The notes beneath the pieces were generated by a model. It worked only from the letters and a program-made list of their open reading frames with translations, was not told the DNA's origin and did not search any database. Of a stretch of DNA of 64,000 bases, positions 43,255 to 52,185 are shown in pieces. The translations under genes and the position numbers were made by a program. Source of the stretch: Marinobacter algicola DG893 (GTDB taxonomy: Bacteria > Pseudomonadota > Gammaproteobacteria > Pseudomonadales > Oleiphilaceae); assembly GCF_000170835.1 (NCBI RefSeq), contig NZ_ABCP01000011.1, positions 36,322-100,321 on the forward strand, given 5' to 3'. Within the stretch, counting starts at the first letter, position 1, and each line of letters opens with the position of its first letter.

Positions 43255-44012
43255 ACGGATTAACCCTGCAACTGGGCGACGACCAGCTAAGCTGGTTGAC
43301 CCAACGCGACCCCAGAACCCGAATCATTACGGCGATGCTGTTTTCGCTGGTGACGGTCAGTCTGAATCACCCGGCATTGCTCACAGCGGCGCTGATGATT
43401 GCAATCGCGACCGCCCTTGCCGCCGGGCTTCGCCCGTCACTATTACTTAACCGCATTTTGGCGCTGGAAGCTTTCATGCTGGTGATGCTTGCTCTGCTGC
43501 CGTTTACCACGCCGGGAGCTGCCGTGTTTACACTGGGGCCGCTGACCGCCACTGAAGAAGGCCTGACACTGGCCCTAACGATTGCCCTCAAAGCCAACTC
43601 AGTGGTGCTCATGCTGCTTGCCCTGGTTGGCACTCTCGAGCCGGTTGTTCTTGGCCACGCTCTGGCCCGGCTTCACGTGCCACCAAAGCTGGTTCACCTG
43701 TTTCTTCTTACCGTCCGCTATATCAGCGTGCTTCACCAGGAGTACCAGAGCCTGCGCCGTGCCATGCGCGCCCGAGCTTTTATGCCGGGCAGCAATTTCC
43801 ACACCTGGCGCAGCCTTGGCAATCTGCTTGGCATGCTACTGGTGCGGAGCCTGGAACGATCCCAACGCGTAATGGCGGCAATGAAATGTCGCGGATTCGA
43901 TGGCCGTTTCTTTCTGATCAATGAGCTTTACTGGCAATGGAGGGATAGCCTGATGCTGTGCGTCGCTCTGCCCACTCTCGGCACACTTGTTACTCTGGAG
44001 CTTCTGCTGTGA
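43251..44012 (+). CDS. nikQ: ECF transporter transmembrane coupling subunit NikQ/CbiQ
   Basis: A 253-residue T component with about five to six membrane segments. The cytoplasmic coupling motif near 170-200 (RRAMRARAFMPGS, and SQRVMAAMKCRGFDG near 205-219) matches the two A-R-G/M-R-x-R-G helices that couple the ATPases in CbiQ proteins. The ATG at 43251 overlaps the nikL stop (ATGA). It links the S component NikM to the ATPase NikO. Confidence 0.88.
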   Translation: MNGLTLQLGDDQLSWLTQRDPRTRIITAMLFSLVTVSLNHPALLTAALMIAIATALAAGLRPSLLLNRILALEAFMLVMLALLPFTTPGAAVFTLGPLTATEEGLTLALTIALKANSVVLMLLALVGTLEPVVLGHALARLHVPPKLVHLFLLTVRYISVLHQEYQSLRRAMRARAFMPGSNFHTWRSLGNLLGMLLVRSLERSQRVMAAMKCRGFDGRFFLINELYWQWRDSLMLCVALPTLGTLVTLELLL

Positions 44013-44860
44013 TTCAGCCTCTGTTGTCCCTCGATCATCTCTGTTTTAAGGTTGGAAACCGTACGCTTCTGAGCGACGTTGAGTTCGAACTGCACCCCGG
44101 CGAAAGGGTGGCTATTCTAGGCGCCAATGGCGCCGGCAAGACCACACTGCTGGAAATGATGGTCGGACTGAACCTCCCGTCCTCCGGGCGTGTCGTTGCT
44201 TTTGGGAAGCCCCGGCGCAGCGAAGCTGATTTCCGCGAAGTTCGTGCTCGCGCCGGACTGCTTTTCCAGGACTCGGACAACCAGTTGTTCTGCCCGACCG
44301 TGCTTGAAGACGTGGCATTTGGGCCGCTGAACCTCGGACGGTCCGGACCCGAGGCCCTGGCCATTGCACGCCGCACACTGGATGAACTGGGCATTGGCAG
44401 TTTTTCCGACCGGATCACCCACAAATTGTCCGGGGGCGAAAAGCGGTTGGTCGCTCTGGCCACCGTGCTGGCCATGGAACCGGACGTCCTGCTATTGGAC
44501 GAGCCAACCACCGGGCTCGACGAAGCCACGCAGGAGCTGCTGACTGAGCACCTGCTTCGGCTTCGGCTTCCGCTGGCGATGGTGTTCATCTCCCACGATG
44601 CCGCCTTCGTTGAGCGCCTGGCAAACCGTGCCGTGATCCTGAAAAATGGCACACTTATTAAGTCCGTTCTTCATCGACATCCCCATGTTCATGCCCACAG
44701 CCATATTCACGTCCACCCGGAGGGCGAAGAGCCACGTCACCCGCACCCAGACGATCTGGCCGAGGCCTCCCACGATGCTTCGCCAATGCTTAAAGAACAG
44801 TCCGAGCCAAGCGTGACGTTCAAGCAAGCGGGAATTCTGGTCGAAGACCATGACCAATGA
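44009..44860 (+). CDS. nikO: ECF transporter ATP-binding subunit NikO/CbiO with His-rich tail
   Basis: A 283-residue ABC ATPase: Walker A GANGAGKTT (38-46), ABC signature LSGGEKR near 138-144, Walker B VLLLDEP near 160-166, and H-loop ISHD near 193-196. After about residue 220 there is a histidine-rich tail (HRHPHVHAHSHIHVHPE) of some 30 residues, absent from most CbiO proteins, that could bind nickel or cobalt. The start is GTG at 44009, overlapping the nikQ stop. Its last 11 bp overlap the following chromate-transporter-like gene. Confidence 0.9.
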   Translation: MIQPLLSLDHLCFKVGNRTLLSDVEFELHPGERVAILGANGAGKTTLLEMMVGLNLPSSGRVVAFGKPRRSEADFREVRARAGLLFQDSDNQLFCPTVLEDVAFGPLNLGRSGPEALAIARRTLDELGIGSFSDRITHKLSGGEKRLVALATVLAMEPDVLLLDEPTTGLDEATQELLTEHLLRLRLPLAMVFISHDAAFVERLANRAVILKNGTLIKSVLHRHPHVHAHSHIHVHPEGEEPRHPHPDDLAEASHDASPMLKEQSEPSVTFKQAGILVEDHDQ

Positions 44861-45464
44861 CCCTGCCGGTCAATCCGTCGCATCTCGAATCGAGCCGATC
44901 CAGAACTCACGGGTTTCGCTCGCAACGCTGAGTTTGATCCTGTTCAAGATCGGGGCCACTTCGTTTGGGGGACTCTGGGCCGGCACTCAAAAGCTCGAGC
45001 GGGAACTCGTCATCAAAAGAGCCTGGTTGACGGTCGAGGATCAGAAAGCACTCATGGTGGCAGCGACTCTTATCCCTGCCCCGAAATTCCTGGCGTTCGG
45101 TGGCATGGTGGGTTTCCGTTTGCGCGGCTGGACGGGAAGCATCGTCGCACTTTTTTCGATCATGGCACCACCTGCACTGTGCGTTCTTGGCGGTGCCATT
45201 GTGCTGAACCCCGACGTTCTGGGCGGCCCAATGCCTACCCTCACGCGAACGGTTGGTATCGGTGTCATAGGGCTGCTTTTTGGCAATGCGATTCACCAGA
45301 TTCGAAGTTCCCGGGTTACCCCACGACAGCGAACCATTGGCATAGGTATCGGCGCATCGGTGGCAGCCTCAGCTATTCTCGGCGCACCGTTGATTTTGTC
45401 CGCACTGGCAGGACTGGCGCTCGGCATCTGGCTGATCAGGCCCGGAGAGGAAAACGAGTCATGA
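44850..45464 (+). CDS. Chromate transporter (ChrA) family protein, first half
   Basis: A 204-residue membrane protein of the CHR family in split form. LFKIGATSFGGLWAGTQKLERELV near 33-56 is the CHR signature with the FGG motif, followed by about five hydrophobic segments. Family members transport chromate or sulfate-like anions; here the substrate could be different. The ATG at 44850 lies inside nikO (11-bp overlap), so the gene is coupled to the nickel operon. It overlaps the second half by 4 bp. Confidence 0.78.
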   Translation: MTNDPAGQSVASRIEPIQNSRVSLATLSLILFKIGATSFGGLWAGTQKLERELVIKRAWLTVEDQKALMVAATLIPAPKFLAFGGMVGFRLRGWTGSIVALFSIMAPPALCVLGGAIVLNPDVLGGPMPTLTRTVGIGVIGLLFGNAIHQIRSSRVTPRQRTIGIGIGASVAASAILGAPLILSALAGLALGIWLIRPGEENES

Positions 45465-45991
45465 CCTCAGACACGGTTGGTTTTCTGGATATCCTTCTGC
45501 TGATCAGTTTCAGCAGTCTGTTCTCGCTGGGTGGCGGCAATGGTCCGCTTGCGATCATTCAGGATCGCTGGGTTAATTCGGGCTTGCTTGAGCCCTCTCT
45601 GTTTTCCTGGGCGTTGGCCCTGGGCTATCTCAGCCCCGGCCCAAAGGCCGGATTTCTATCGGGCATCGGCTATTACATGTACGGACTGCCAGGTGCCCTC
45701 GCGGCCATTATCGGAATTATCCTGCCGACTCTCGTTGGCGCCGGCGCAGTCACCTACTGGTTTGATCGATTACAGCCGGTGATCAAGAGAATCAGCCTTC
45801 CTGCCGGATTTGTCATCGCGGGCATGATCTCGGCAGCGGCCTGGAATCTAGCCAAGCCGATAGCACTGACGCCAATCGAGATAGGAGCGATCCTTGCAAT
45901 TGCGATATGGGTCGGGTGGCGCAGCCCGGAACCGGCGTTCATCGTTCTGGGCGCCGCAGGCGTGGGTTTGGCGGGCTGGATGCTGGCCTGA
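45461..45991 (+). CDS. Chromate transporter (ChrA) family protein, second half
   Basis: The 176-residue partner, starting ATGA over the stop of the first half. LLISFSSLFSLGGGNGPLAIIQDRWV near 12-37 corresponds to the second CHR repeat, and LALGYLSPGPKAGFLSGIGYYMYGLPG near 56-82 to the S-P-G-P-x-A motif of the family. About five membrane segments. Short-chain CHR pairs form heterodimers in other bacteria. It is the last gene of the nik-chr set; the promoter of the bicupin gene lies after it. Confidence 0.78.
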   Translation: MTSDTVGFLDILLLISFSSLFSLGGGNGPLAIIQDRWVNSGLLEPSLFSWALALGYLSPGPKAGFLSGIGYYMYGLPGALAAIIGIILPTLVGAGAVTYWFDRLQPVIKRISLPAGFVIAGMISAAAWNLAKPIALTPIEIGAILAIAIWVGWRSPEPAFIVLGAAGVGLAGWMLA

Positions 45992-46142
45992 CAGCCGCCG
46001 TGATCAACCCAGAAATGACATACCATTTTTGTTATGGAAATCGTAAGAAAGGTCATTTGTCTTTAGCCACGGGGCATGAATAAATGAACCAATACATGAA
46101 CCGTGAACGCACAATAAAATATCGCACTTTTAGGAGTCGCTA

Positions 46143-47333
46143 ATGTCGAGTAAACAGTGGAACGAGCCTTCAGGGGGCAAAAAAGCCGGTTTCGGAAAGT
46201 TCACGAAACTCGCCACAGCCTACGACAAGTTTATGGAAGAAGAGGGCATTCCGGTATTTCGCGACCTGGGAATCAAGAATGTCCGCAATCTGCCTCTCGC
46301 TCCCTGGAAGCGAACCGGCGGCAAGGGCAGCTACATCCAGCTCTACGGCACGGAAGGTAAATGGGGCTGCTATGTGGTCGAGGTTCCACCAGCCGGCGCA
46401 CTGCACCCCGAAAAGCACATGTTTGAAAAAATCTACCTGGTGGTCGAGGGTCGGGGTTCCACCGAAGTCTGGCTTGAAGGCGAGAACAAGAAGCATGTGT
46501 TCGAATGGCAGAAAGGCTCGATATTCTCCATCCCGATGAACGCCTGGCATCGGATTGTGAACGCCACCAACGACAGCGCTCTCCTGCAGGCTGGCACAAC
46601 GGCCCCTGTCGTCATTAACGCGCTGCAGAACATCGACGCCGTGTTTAACAACCCCTACGTGTTCCACGACAGGTTCAGCAGCGCCGATGATTTCTACAAA
46701 GAGCACGACGAAATTGAACCGGACCCGGTCCGCGGTCTGGCCATGCGCCGCACCAATTTCCTGCCCGATGCAATCAACTGCGAGCTGCCTCTGGATAACC
46801 GGCGTTCCCCGGGCTACCGCCGCGTCGAGCCGTTCATGACTCAGAACACCTTCTATTACTGGATTGGTCAGCATGAAAACGGTCGCTACTCGAAGGCGCA
46901 CGCTCATACGTCCGCGGCAATCCTGATCTGCCTGAAAGGCAAGGGATACACCTATACCTGGCCGGAGCACCTGGGGCCAACGCCCTGGAAAGACGGTTAT
47001 GGTGATCAGGTTCGCAGACTGGACTACGAGCCCGGCGGCATGGTGACAGCGGCACCTGGCGGAGCGCGTTGGTATCACCAGCACTTCAGTGTGTCCAAAG
47101 AACCCTTCCGCCTGACGGCCTGGTTCGGACCGCACAACCCGGGCCGTGATCCGGGGCCTCCAGGGGAAAAGCATACTGACTACACCGCCATCGATCTGCA
47201 CGAAGGCGGCACAGCCATTCCTTACTGGATGGAAGATCCTTACCTGCGCAAGGAATACAAGGAAACGCTGGAGCGCGAAGGCGTCGAGAATCAGATGCCG
47301 GACGAGCTATACCAGCCGCCCTCCGATCAATAA
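46143..47333 (+). CDS. Bicupin protein A (paired with EutA-like gene)
   Basis: A 396-residue protein with two cupin domains. Cupin 1 has H92 and E95 (EKHMFEKIYLVVEGRG) and H136; cupin 2 has H253 and H255 (KAHAHTSAA) and H312/H314 (YHQHF). Both could bind metal. I do not know the reaction; related two-cupin proteins include dioxygenases, hydrolases and isomerases. No signal peptide, so cytoplasmic. AGGAG lies 6 nt before the ATG. It is similar to the gene at 57615 and more distantly to that at 51015. A clear terminator follows, then a EutA-like gene. Confidence 0.7.
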   Translation: MSSKQWNEPSGGKKAGFGKFTKLATAYDKFMEEEGIPVFRDLGIKNVRNLPLAPWKRTGGKGSYIQLYGTEGKWGCYVVEVPPAGALHPEKHMFEKIYLVVEGRGSTEVWLEGENKKHVFEWQKGSIFSIPMNAWHRIVNATNDSALLQAGTTAPVVINALQNIDAVFNNPYVFHDRFSSADDFYKEHDEIEPDPVRGLAMRRTNFLPDAINCELPLDNRRSPGYRRVEPFMTQNTFYYWIGQHENGRYSKAHAHTSAAILICLKGKGYTYTWPEHLGPTPWKDGYGDQVRRLDYEPGGMVTAAPGGARWYHQHFSVSKEPFRLTAWFGPHNPGRDPGPPGEKHTDYTAIDLHEGGTAIPYWMEDPYLRKEYKETLEREGVENQMPDELYQPPSDQ

Positions 47334-47342
47334 GCCATCGAG

Positions 47343-47372
47343 AAAAGCACTGCGTTTGACGCAGTGCTTTTT
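47343..47372 (+). terminator. Rho-independent terminator after bicupin A
   Basis: AAAGCACTGCGT (47344-47355) pairs with ACGCAGTGCTTT (47359-47370), loop TTG, followed by more T. A textbook intrinsic terminator, 10 bp after the bicupin stop. It may limit expression of the EutA-like gene that begins 36 bp later. Confidence 0.9.
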
Positions 47373-47407
47373 CAGTTATATGACACGTGAATAGCAGGGG
47401 TTAAGGC

Positions 47408-48916
47408 ATGTCGGAAGCAGTCGCGCAGAGGATCTTTTCAAGCGTTGGGCGAAGCCTGGAACAGGAGGACGAAATTCGTCTTACCAGTGTGGGTGTCGAC
47501 ATCGGCTCGTCGACCTCGCACCTTGTGTTTTCCCGGATTGTTATGGAGCAGGTCGGGAACCGCTACATTGTGACCGAGAGATCGGTGTTTCATGAGTCCG
47601 AGGTGCTACTGACACCCTACACCGACGACATGGCCATTGACGCCGACCGGCTCGGGCAGTTTATCGACCGGCAGTATGAACTGGCGGGCCTTACGCCCGC
47701 TGACATCGATACTGGCGCTCTCATCCTCACCGGCGTCGCCGTGCGCCGCAGCAATGCCCGCGCCATCGGCGAACTGTTCGCCAGTCAGGCAGGGAAATTC
47801 GTGTCTGTCAGTGCCGGCGACGGCCTGGAGACAACCCTGGTGGCCTTCGGCTCCGGTGCCGCGGCATTGTCCAAACGCGAACATCTGTGTGCGATGAACG
47901 TGGACATTGGCGGCGGAACCTCAAAGATCGCCGTCTGCAAAGACGGTGAAATTACCGACCTCACCGCCATCGACGTAGGCGCCCGCATCATCTGGTTCGA
48001 TGATGACCGCCGTGTGACTTTTACGAAGTAGCGGCCAGCGCTTTGCCGAGGAAGCCGGCGTGACTCTGTTCGCGGAGAACAGCTTTCCGATGAACAGATA
48101 TCGCACATTGTTGAGCGGATGACCGATCGGCTTTTCCAGGCCATGGGTGGAAAAGCCATGGACGAGGCCACCGCGGAACTGTTGCGACTGGATGCCCTCA
48201 AAAACCCGACAATACCAGACACCCTGTCGTTCTCTGGCGGGGTGTCGGAATACATCTACGCAAAAGCAGAAACCGGCTACGGCGACCTGGGGCCAATGCT
48301 TGCCGAGGCCGTTGCGCGCAAAGTGGCAAACTGGGGCCCCAAGCTGGTGTCACCCGCGGAGGGTTTAAGAGCAACGGTCGTAGGTGCCTCCCAATACACA
48401 ATTCAGGTCAGCGGCAGCACGATATTTGTAGAGCCCCATGAAACGCTGCCCGTGCGCAACGTACCGGTGATCACCCCAGACCTGCCACTGGCCAGCGACG
48501 ACCTGGATGTCGACGCGCTCGCCGAGTCCATCGGCGTCGCCCTTCGTCGGCTGGATTTGCACGACGGGGAGAAGCCCGTTGCTCTGTGCTTCCGGTGGCA
48601 GGGCTCGGCGACCTTTGGCCGACTCGACGCTTTCTGTCGCGGTGTCATCAAGGGTCTGGCAACGATACTGGACAAGAATCTGCCACTTATTCTGGTCAGC
48701 GACGGTGATATTGGCGGCCTGATCGGGCTCCACTGTTCCGAGACCGTCCAGTTGGACAAAGCCATCGTCTCGATTGACGGAATCAAACTGAAAGAATTTG
48801 ATTTTATCGATATCGGCGCCCTGATGGAGTCTTCAGGCGCGGTGCCAGTGGTGATCAAGTCCCTGGTGTTCCCGCCCTCTGCAGCACTGGGAAAGCCAGT
48901 CGAGTCAAAGCCATAG
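47408..48916 (+). pseudogene. EutA-like ATPase, frameshifted
   Basis: Homologous over its full length to the intact gene at 52186 and to EutA, the reactivating factor of ethanolamine ammonia-lyase. The first part (47408-48031) has the ATPase loops VGVDIGSSTSHLVFSR and NVDIGGGTSKIAV, then stops in RVTFTK. The expected continuation GQRFAEEAGVTLF lies in another frame from about 48032 on, and GEQLSDEQISHIVERM in a third from about 48075, joining the frame 48119-48916 (FSGGVSEYIYAK, ATVVGASQYTI, DFIDIGALMES, VIKSLVFP). So two single-base changes split one gene of about 502 codons. It could be a recent pseudogene or reflect sequencing errors; the coding signal is otherwise well kept. Confidence 0.8.
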
Positions 48917-48917
48917 G

Positions 48918-50189
48918 ATGCAGGATCAGCCAGAGGGCCTGAACGAAACCTATCAGCGCCTGGTCAACCGGCACTTCAAACGCAACGCCACTGTCCAGAT
49001 CCTGAACGGGATGTTTGGGCAGACCGGTGTTCGGCTGGTGCAGGCCCCCACGTTTATTCCGGCCTATCTGTTCGCCATTTCCGGCTCGGACTTTGTGGTG
49101 GGTCTTGCACGGTCTCTCGAAGCCAGCGGGCGCATATTTTCGCCATTTTTTGGCGCCGCCCTGATCGGACATCGAGAACGCATTCTCAGCACCACGCTGA
49201 TTCTGGGCGTGCTGATGCGGCTGCAGATCCTGGGCATGGCCATGGCAGGATTCCTGCTCAGCAACGTTCATGCACTGTACGCGGTGACCGCTTTTCTGGC
49301 CCTGATGGGCTTTTTTCAGGGCATGTCACAGGTCACGCTCAACTCCCTGAGAGCCAAGGTTATTCCGGTCAAGCGCCGCGGCGTCATTGCCGGCGCGAGA
49401 AGTTTCCTCGCGGGCCTGACATCAGCCCTGGTCTCGTATTTCGCAGGCGCCTACCTGATTGAGAACAACGTATTGGGAAACGGCTACGCATCGGTTTTCC
49501 TGATGGCATTCGCCATTGGCGTAGCCGGTATGGCGATCGTAGCCTTCACCTGCGAGCCGGCGTCGGTGAAAGTGCGCGAACGGGCTTCCACGCGCGAGGT
49601 CGTACGTTCCATCCCCAGCCTTCTTCGCAACGACCCTGCCTTCGCCAAATTCTTCGTGGCGCGGGCGCTCGCCGCCTTTGGTCGCATGGCAATGCCTTTC
49701 TACATCCTGTTCGCCGCTACCCGCATGAATATCAGTGGCAGTGAACTTGGCCTGCTGACGCTGGTCTGGATGATCATACCCAGCATCACCAATATGGCCT
49801 GGGGCATTCTTGCGGACTACAAAGGACACCGAATAGTGATGGTTTCGACCCTGTCACTGTGGATTCTGTCTCACCTTCTACTGCTTTTTGTTACCGATTT
49901 ACTCGGAATGGTCCTGTTTTTTGCCCTGGTGGGACTCAGTCGCGGCGGTTTCGTGCAGTCCGGCCAGAATCTGATTCTCGAGTTTGGCCGCATCGAAAAC
50001 GTGCCCCGACGGCTCGCTGCGTCAAGTGCGGCGGTCAGCTTTATTGCCGCCATTGGTCCCGTATTGGGCGGTGCCATCCTGGCATTTTTCAGCTATCAGT
50101 CACTGTTTATCACCTGCATTCTACTGCAGGCAATGGCGCTATCTATCTTGATCCTTGCCGTTCCGGAGCCGCGCAAACAACGTTCCTGA
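48918..50189 (+). CDS. MFS transporter
   Basis: A 423-residue major facilitator protein with about twelve membrane segments. It starts with a soluble stretch (MQDQPEGLNETYQRLVNRHF), followed by PTFIPAYLFAISGSDFVVGLARSLEASGR and, in the central loop, a charged region (EPASVKVRERASTREVVRS, about 213-231). Motif-A-like loops are weak. It begins 2 bp after the EutA-like frame and probably belongs to the same transcript; the substrate may be the compound processed by the bicupins. Unusual for MFS proteins, the sequence around RNATVQILNGMFGQTGVRL near 22-40 is not typical of sugar or drug families. Confidence 0.85.
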   Translation: MQDQPEGLNETYQRLVNRHFKRNATVQILNGMFGQTGVRLVQAPTFIPAYLFAISGSDFVVGLARSLEASGRIFSPFFGAALIGHRERILSTTLILGVLMRLQILGMAMAGFLLSNVHALYAVTAFLALMGFFQGMSQVTLNSLRAKVIPVKRRGVIAGARSFLAGLTSALVSYFAGAYLIENNVLGNGYASVFLMAFAIGVAGMAIVAFTCEPASVKVRERASTREVVRSIPSLLRNDPAFAKFFVARALAAFGRMAMPFYILFAATRMNISGSELGLLTLVWMIIPSITNMAWGILADYKGHRIVMVSTLSLWILSHLLLLFVTDLLGMVLFFALVGLSRGGFVQSGQNLILEFGRIENVPRRLAASSAAVSFIAAIGPVLGGAILAFFSYQSLFITCILLQAMALSILILAVPEPRKQRS

Positions 50190-50348
50190 ACGGGAACCCA
50201 GGTAACACCCAAGCCACACCTACCCTGCCCTATTGTTCTCTCAAGCTGTCAATCCATCCTTGGCTTACCAACGTAAGTACCTGTTCATTCCGTTTTTTGA
50301 ATTATTTGGCACGTTTCGGTTACTACTACCCGATGAATCCAGCGCCAA

Positions 50349-50375
50349 CTTCCTATTTGCGGAACGCTGTGCTAC
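50349..50375. promoter_or_regulatory. Operator-like element F (IclR-type candidate)
   Basis: Reads CTTCCTATTTGCGGAACGCT then GTGCTACTATAGG. It agrees with element E in TTCCT, TTGCGGAACGCTGT and spacing; the second half-site is degenerate. It lies 64 bp before the start of the 86-codon gene, and the sequence TACTATAGG right after may be its -10 region. Confidence 0.6.
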
Positions 50376-50438
50376 TATAGGTAACACTTAAACGTAACAA
50401 ATTTCTTTTCACTGAAAGATTCAACGGGAGATTAATTC

Positions 50439-50699
50439 ATGGGAAACGAAAAAATCGTTACCATCAGCTACAAGTCAGCAGACGAAGCCGCTGCTATGGC
50501 CGCAAAGATCAATGCAGCGGATCGAGACGGCGAAGTCCGCGTCGTCAGCAACGGTAACGCTCTGGAAGTTGCGACCGCGAACCCTTTGGCAGCCGATCTG
50601 CTTGCGCTCTTTTCCTGGGTCAGCCGCAGCATTGCGCAGCTGTTCAGGTCTTCAGACGATACCAGCAATGGCAGCAGCAAGGGTGCCGTTAGCGCTTAA
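50439..50699 (+). CDS. Small hypothetical protein (86 aa)
   Basis: A soluble 86-residue protein, MGNEKIVTISYKSADEAAAM at its start, with beta-alpha-beta character (IVTISYKSADEAAAMAAKI, EVRVVSNGNALEVAT) and a C-terminal amphipathic helix and Ser/Gly tail. I know no named family. GGGAG lies 8 nt before the ATG; it has its own operator-like element (F) and possibly an intrinsic hairpin downstream. Codon use and a good ribosome-binding site support a real gene. It stands between the MFS gene and bicupin B. Confidence 0.7.
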   Translation: MGNEKIVTISYKSADEAAAMAAKINAADRDGEVRVVSNGNALEVATANPLAADLLALFSWVSRSIAQLFRSSDDTSNGSSKGAVSA

Positions 50700-51014
50700 C
50701 GCACCAGTCAGCATACTACTCTAATTATTCGGCGAGCCTTCGAGATGTTGCACTAACCCCCGCTTCTTGATGCTCGCCGAGCTGTTTCTGCCCTACTGTC
50801 CAAACCTCACATCAAGCCTGCTGAAACGATCCGATCAATCCTCCCAAGATCTTATTTTGACCGCATCCGAACGTGGCAAAGTCACTGAATAGAATCAAAA
50901 TTCGTATATATTTCTCACAAAAAGTCATTTGCAATACACCAGCCGCTGTCGACAGTATGATCATTCCGCCCTGGCGGAACGCTTACTCAAATAACAAGCA
51001 GCGGAGTGATTTCA
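50700..51014. other. 315-bp intergenic region with hairpin arms and element G
   Basis: No gene. TCGGCGAGC at 50729-50737 and GCTCGCCGA at 50772-50780 are complementary 9-mers 34 bp apart and could end transcription of the small gene. The rest is AT-rich, with an operator-like element at 50963-50988 just before bicupin B. Confidence 0.5.
50963..50988. promoter_or_regulatory. Operator-like element G (IclR-type candidate)
   Basis: Reads ATTCCGCCCTGGCGGAACGC then TTACTC. ATTCC/GCGGAACGC are shared with element E, but with one extra base between the half-sites and a poorer right half. It is 26 bp upstream of the bicupin B start, so it might overlap the promoter. Confidence 0.5.
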
Positions 51015-52151
51015 GTGACAGAACCCAAGCGGCGCGAACAGCAGATGTGGTCAAAACTCTTCTCCTACGATCTATGGATGGAGGAGCAGGGAATCCCTAT
51101 CCACAGAGGTTACTACATAGAAGACTTGAGATGCATTGAGCTCGGGCACTGGAAGCAACAGAACTGCCAGGCAGCCTTTGTTCAACTGACCGGTCAGGAA
51201 GGGGTCAGCTCTACCCGTGTTATCGAGATTCCACCCGGTGGAAGCCTCGATTCGATTCGCCTTGCCTTTGACGAAATCTGCTATCCGCTCGATGGAAGAG
51301 GCCTCACCTCCCTTTGGCCCGAAGACGGACAAGCCAAGCAGACGTTTGAATGGCAGGCCCACAGCATGTTCCTGTTGCCGCGGCACCACAATTATCAGTT
51401 GAGCAATGCCCACGGCGACCGACCGGTGCGCGTGCTCATCTACAACTACCTGCCCATGGCGATGTCCGCCGTACCAGACGCCGAATTTTTCTTTAATAAC
51501 CCGATGGCCATTGATCCGCCAGACCTGGGCCAGGACTTTTACTCAGAAGCCAAAATGGTGAAGCCTAAAGAACGCCCCGATGGAACGGTCGATAGCAAAC
51601 GGGCGTACTGGTACGGCAACTTTTTCCCAGACATGCGGGCGTGGGACAAACTGGAAGCGAATATCCGGCGCGGCGCCGGCGGCAAAAGCGTTTTTATGCA
51701 ATTTCCCCACACCGAGTTGTCGGCCCACATGTCCCAGTTCGGCGCAGGCATGTATAAGAAAGCCCACCGCCATGGGCCAGGCCGGGCCATTGTTATTCCC
51801 AAGGGCGAGGGTTACTCGATCCTGTGGGAAGAGGGCAAGGAAAAGGTGGTGGTCCCCTGGCATGAATGCAGTATGTTTGTTCCGCCGGATCGCTGGTTTC
51901 ACCAGCATTTCAACACCGGCAGTGAGCCCGCTCGCTACCTGGCGATGCATCCACCCGTTCAGTTCCATGGCCATGCCGACAAAATGAAGGATCGGGCGAA
52001 AGATCAGATCGAATACGTCGATGAAGATCCGTGGATCCGGGAGAAATTTGAAGCGGAACTGGCCAAGAACAACACCGCCACCGTCATGCCGGCGGAAGCC
52101 TACACCGACCCGGACTTTGACTGGGCCGAGTTCGCCAAGACCAACGGCTGA
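51015..52151 (+). CDS. Bicupin protein B (paired with EutA-like gene)
   Basis: A 378-residue two-cupin protein, related to those at 46143 and 57615. The first cupin is degenerate: the EKHMFEK of bicupin A is replaced by IRLAFDE, so the metal histidine is missing. The second cupin keeps its histidines (KKAHRHGPGRA and WFHQHF). The protein therefore probably has one active metal site. I start it at GTG 51015 since GGAG is 8 nt upstream; a GTG at 51006 overlaps that site, and an ATG at 51045 is a further option. The EutA-like gene follows after 34 bp without a terminator. Confidence 0.7.
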   Translation: MTEPKRREQQMWSKLFSYDLWMEEQGIPIHRGYYIEDLRCIELGHWKQQNCQAAFVQLTGQEGVSSTRVIEIPPGGSLDSIRLAFDEICYPLDGRGLTSLWPEDGQAKQTFEWQAHSMFLLPRHHNYQLSNAHGDRPVRVLIYNYLPMAMSAVPDAEFFFNNPMAIDPPDLGQDFYSEAKMVKPKERPDGTVDSKRAYWYGNFFPDMRAWDKLEANIRRGAGGKSVFMQFPHTELSAHMSQFGAGMYKKAHRHGPGRAIVIPKGEGYSILWEEGKEKVVVPWHECSMFVPPDRWFHQHFNTGSEPARYLAMHPPVQFHGHADKMKDRAKDQIEYVDEDPWIREKFEAELAKNNTATVMPAEAYTDPDFDWAEFAKTNG

Positions 52152-52185
52152 TAGAAGCGGTTGATCGATACCGCAGGAGTGTCCA

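Noticed and set aside
44850..45991. Chromate resistance determinant
   Set aside because: The genes are ChrA-like halves, but no chrB/chrC or other resistance genes are nearby; context suggests another anion or metal-related role.
46021..46060. Possible further operator element before bicupin A
   Set aside because: TTGTTATGGAAATCG only loosely resembles the shared core and lacks the GGAACG part.
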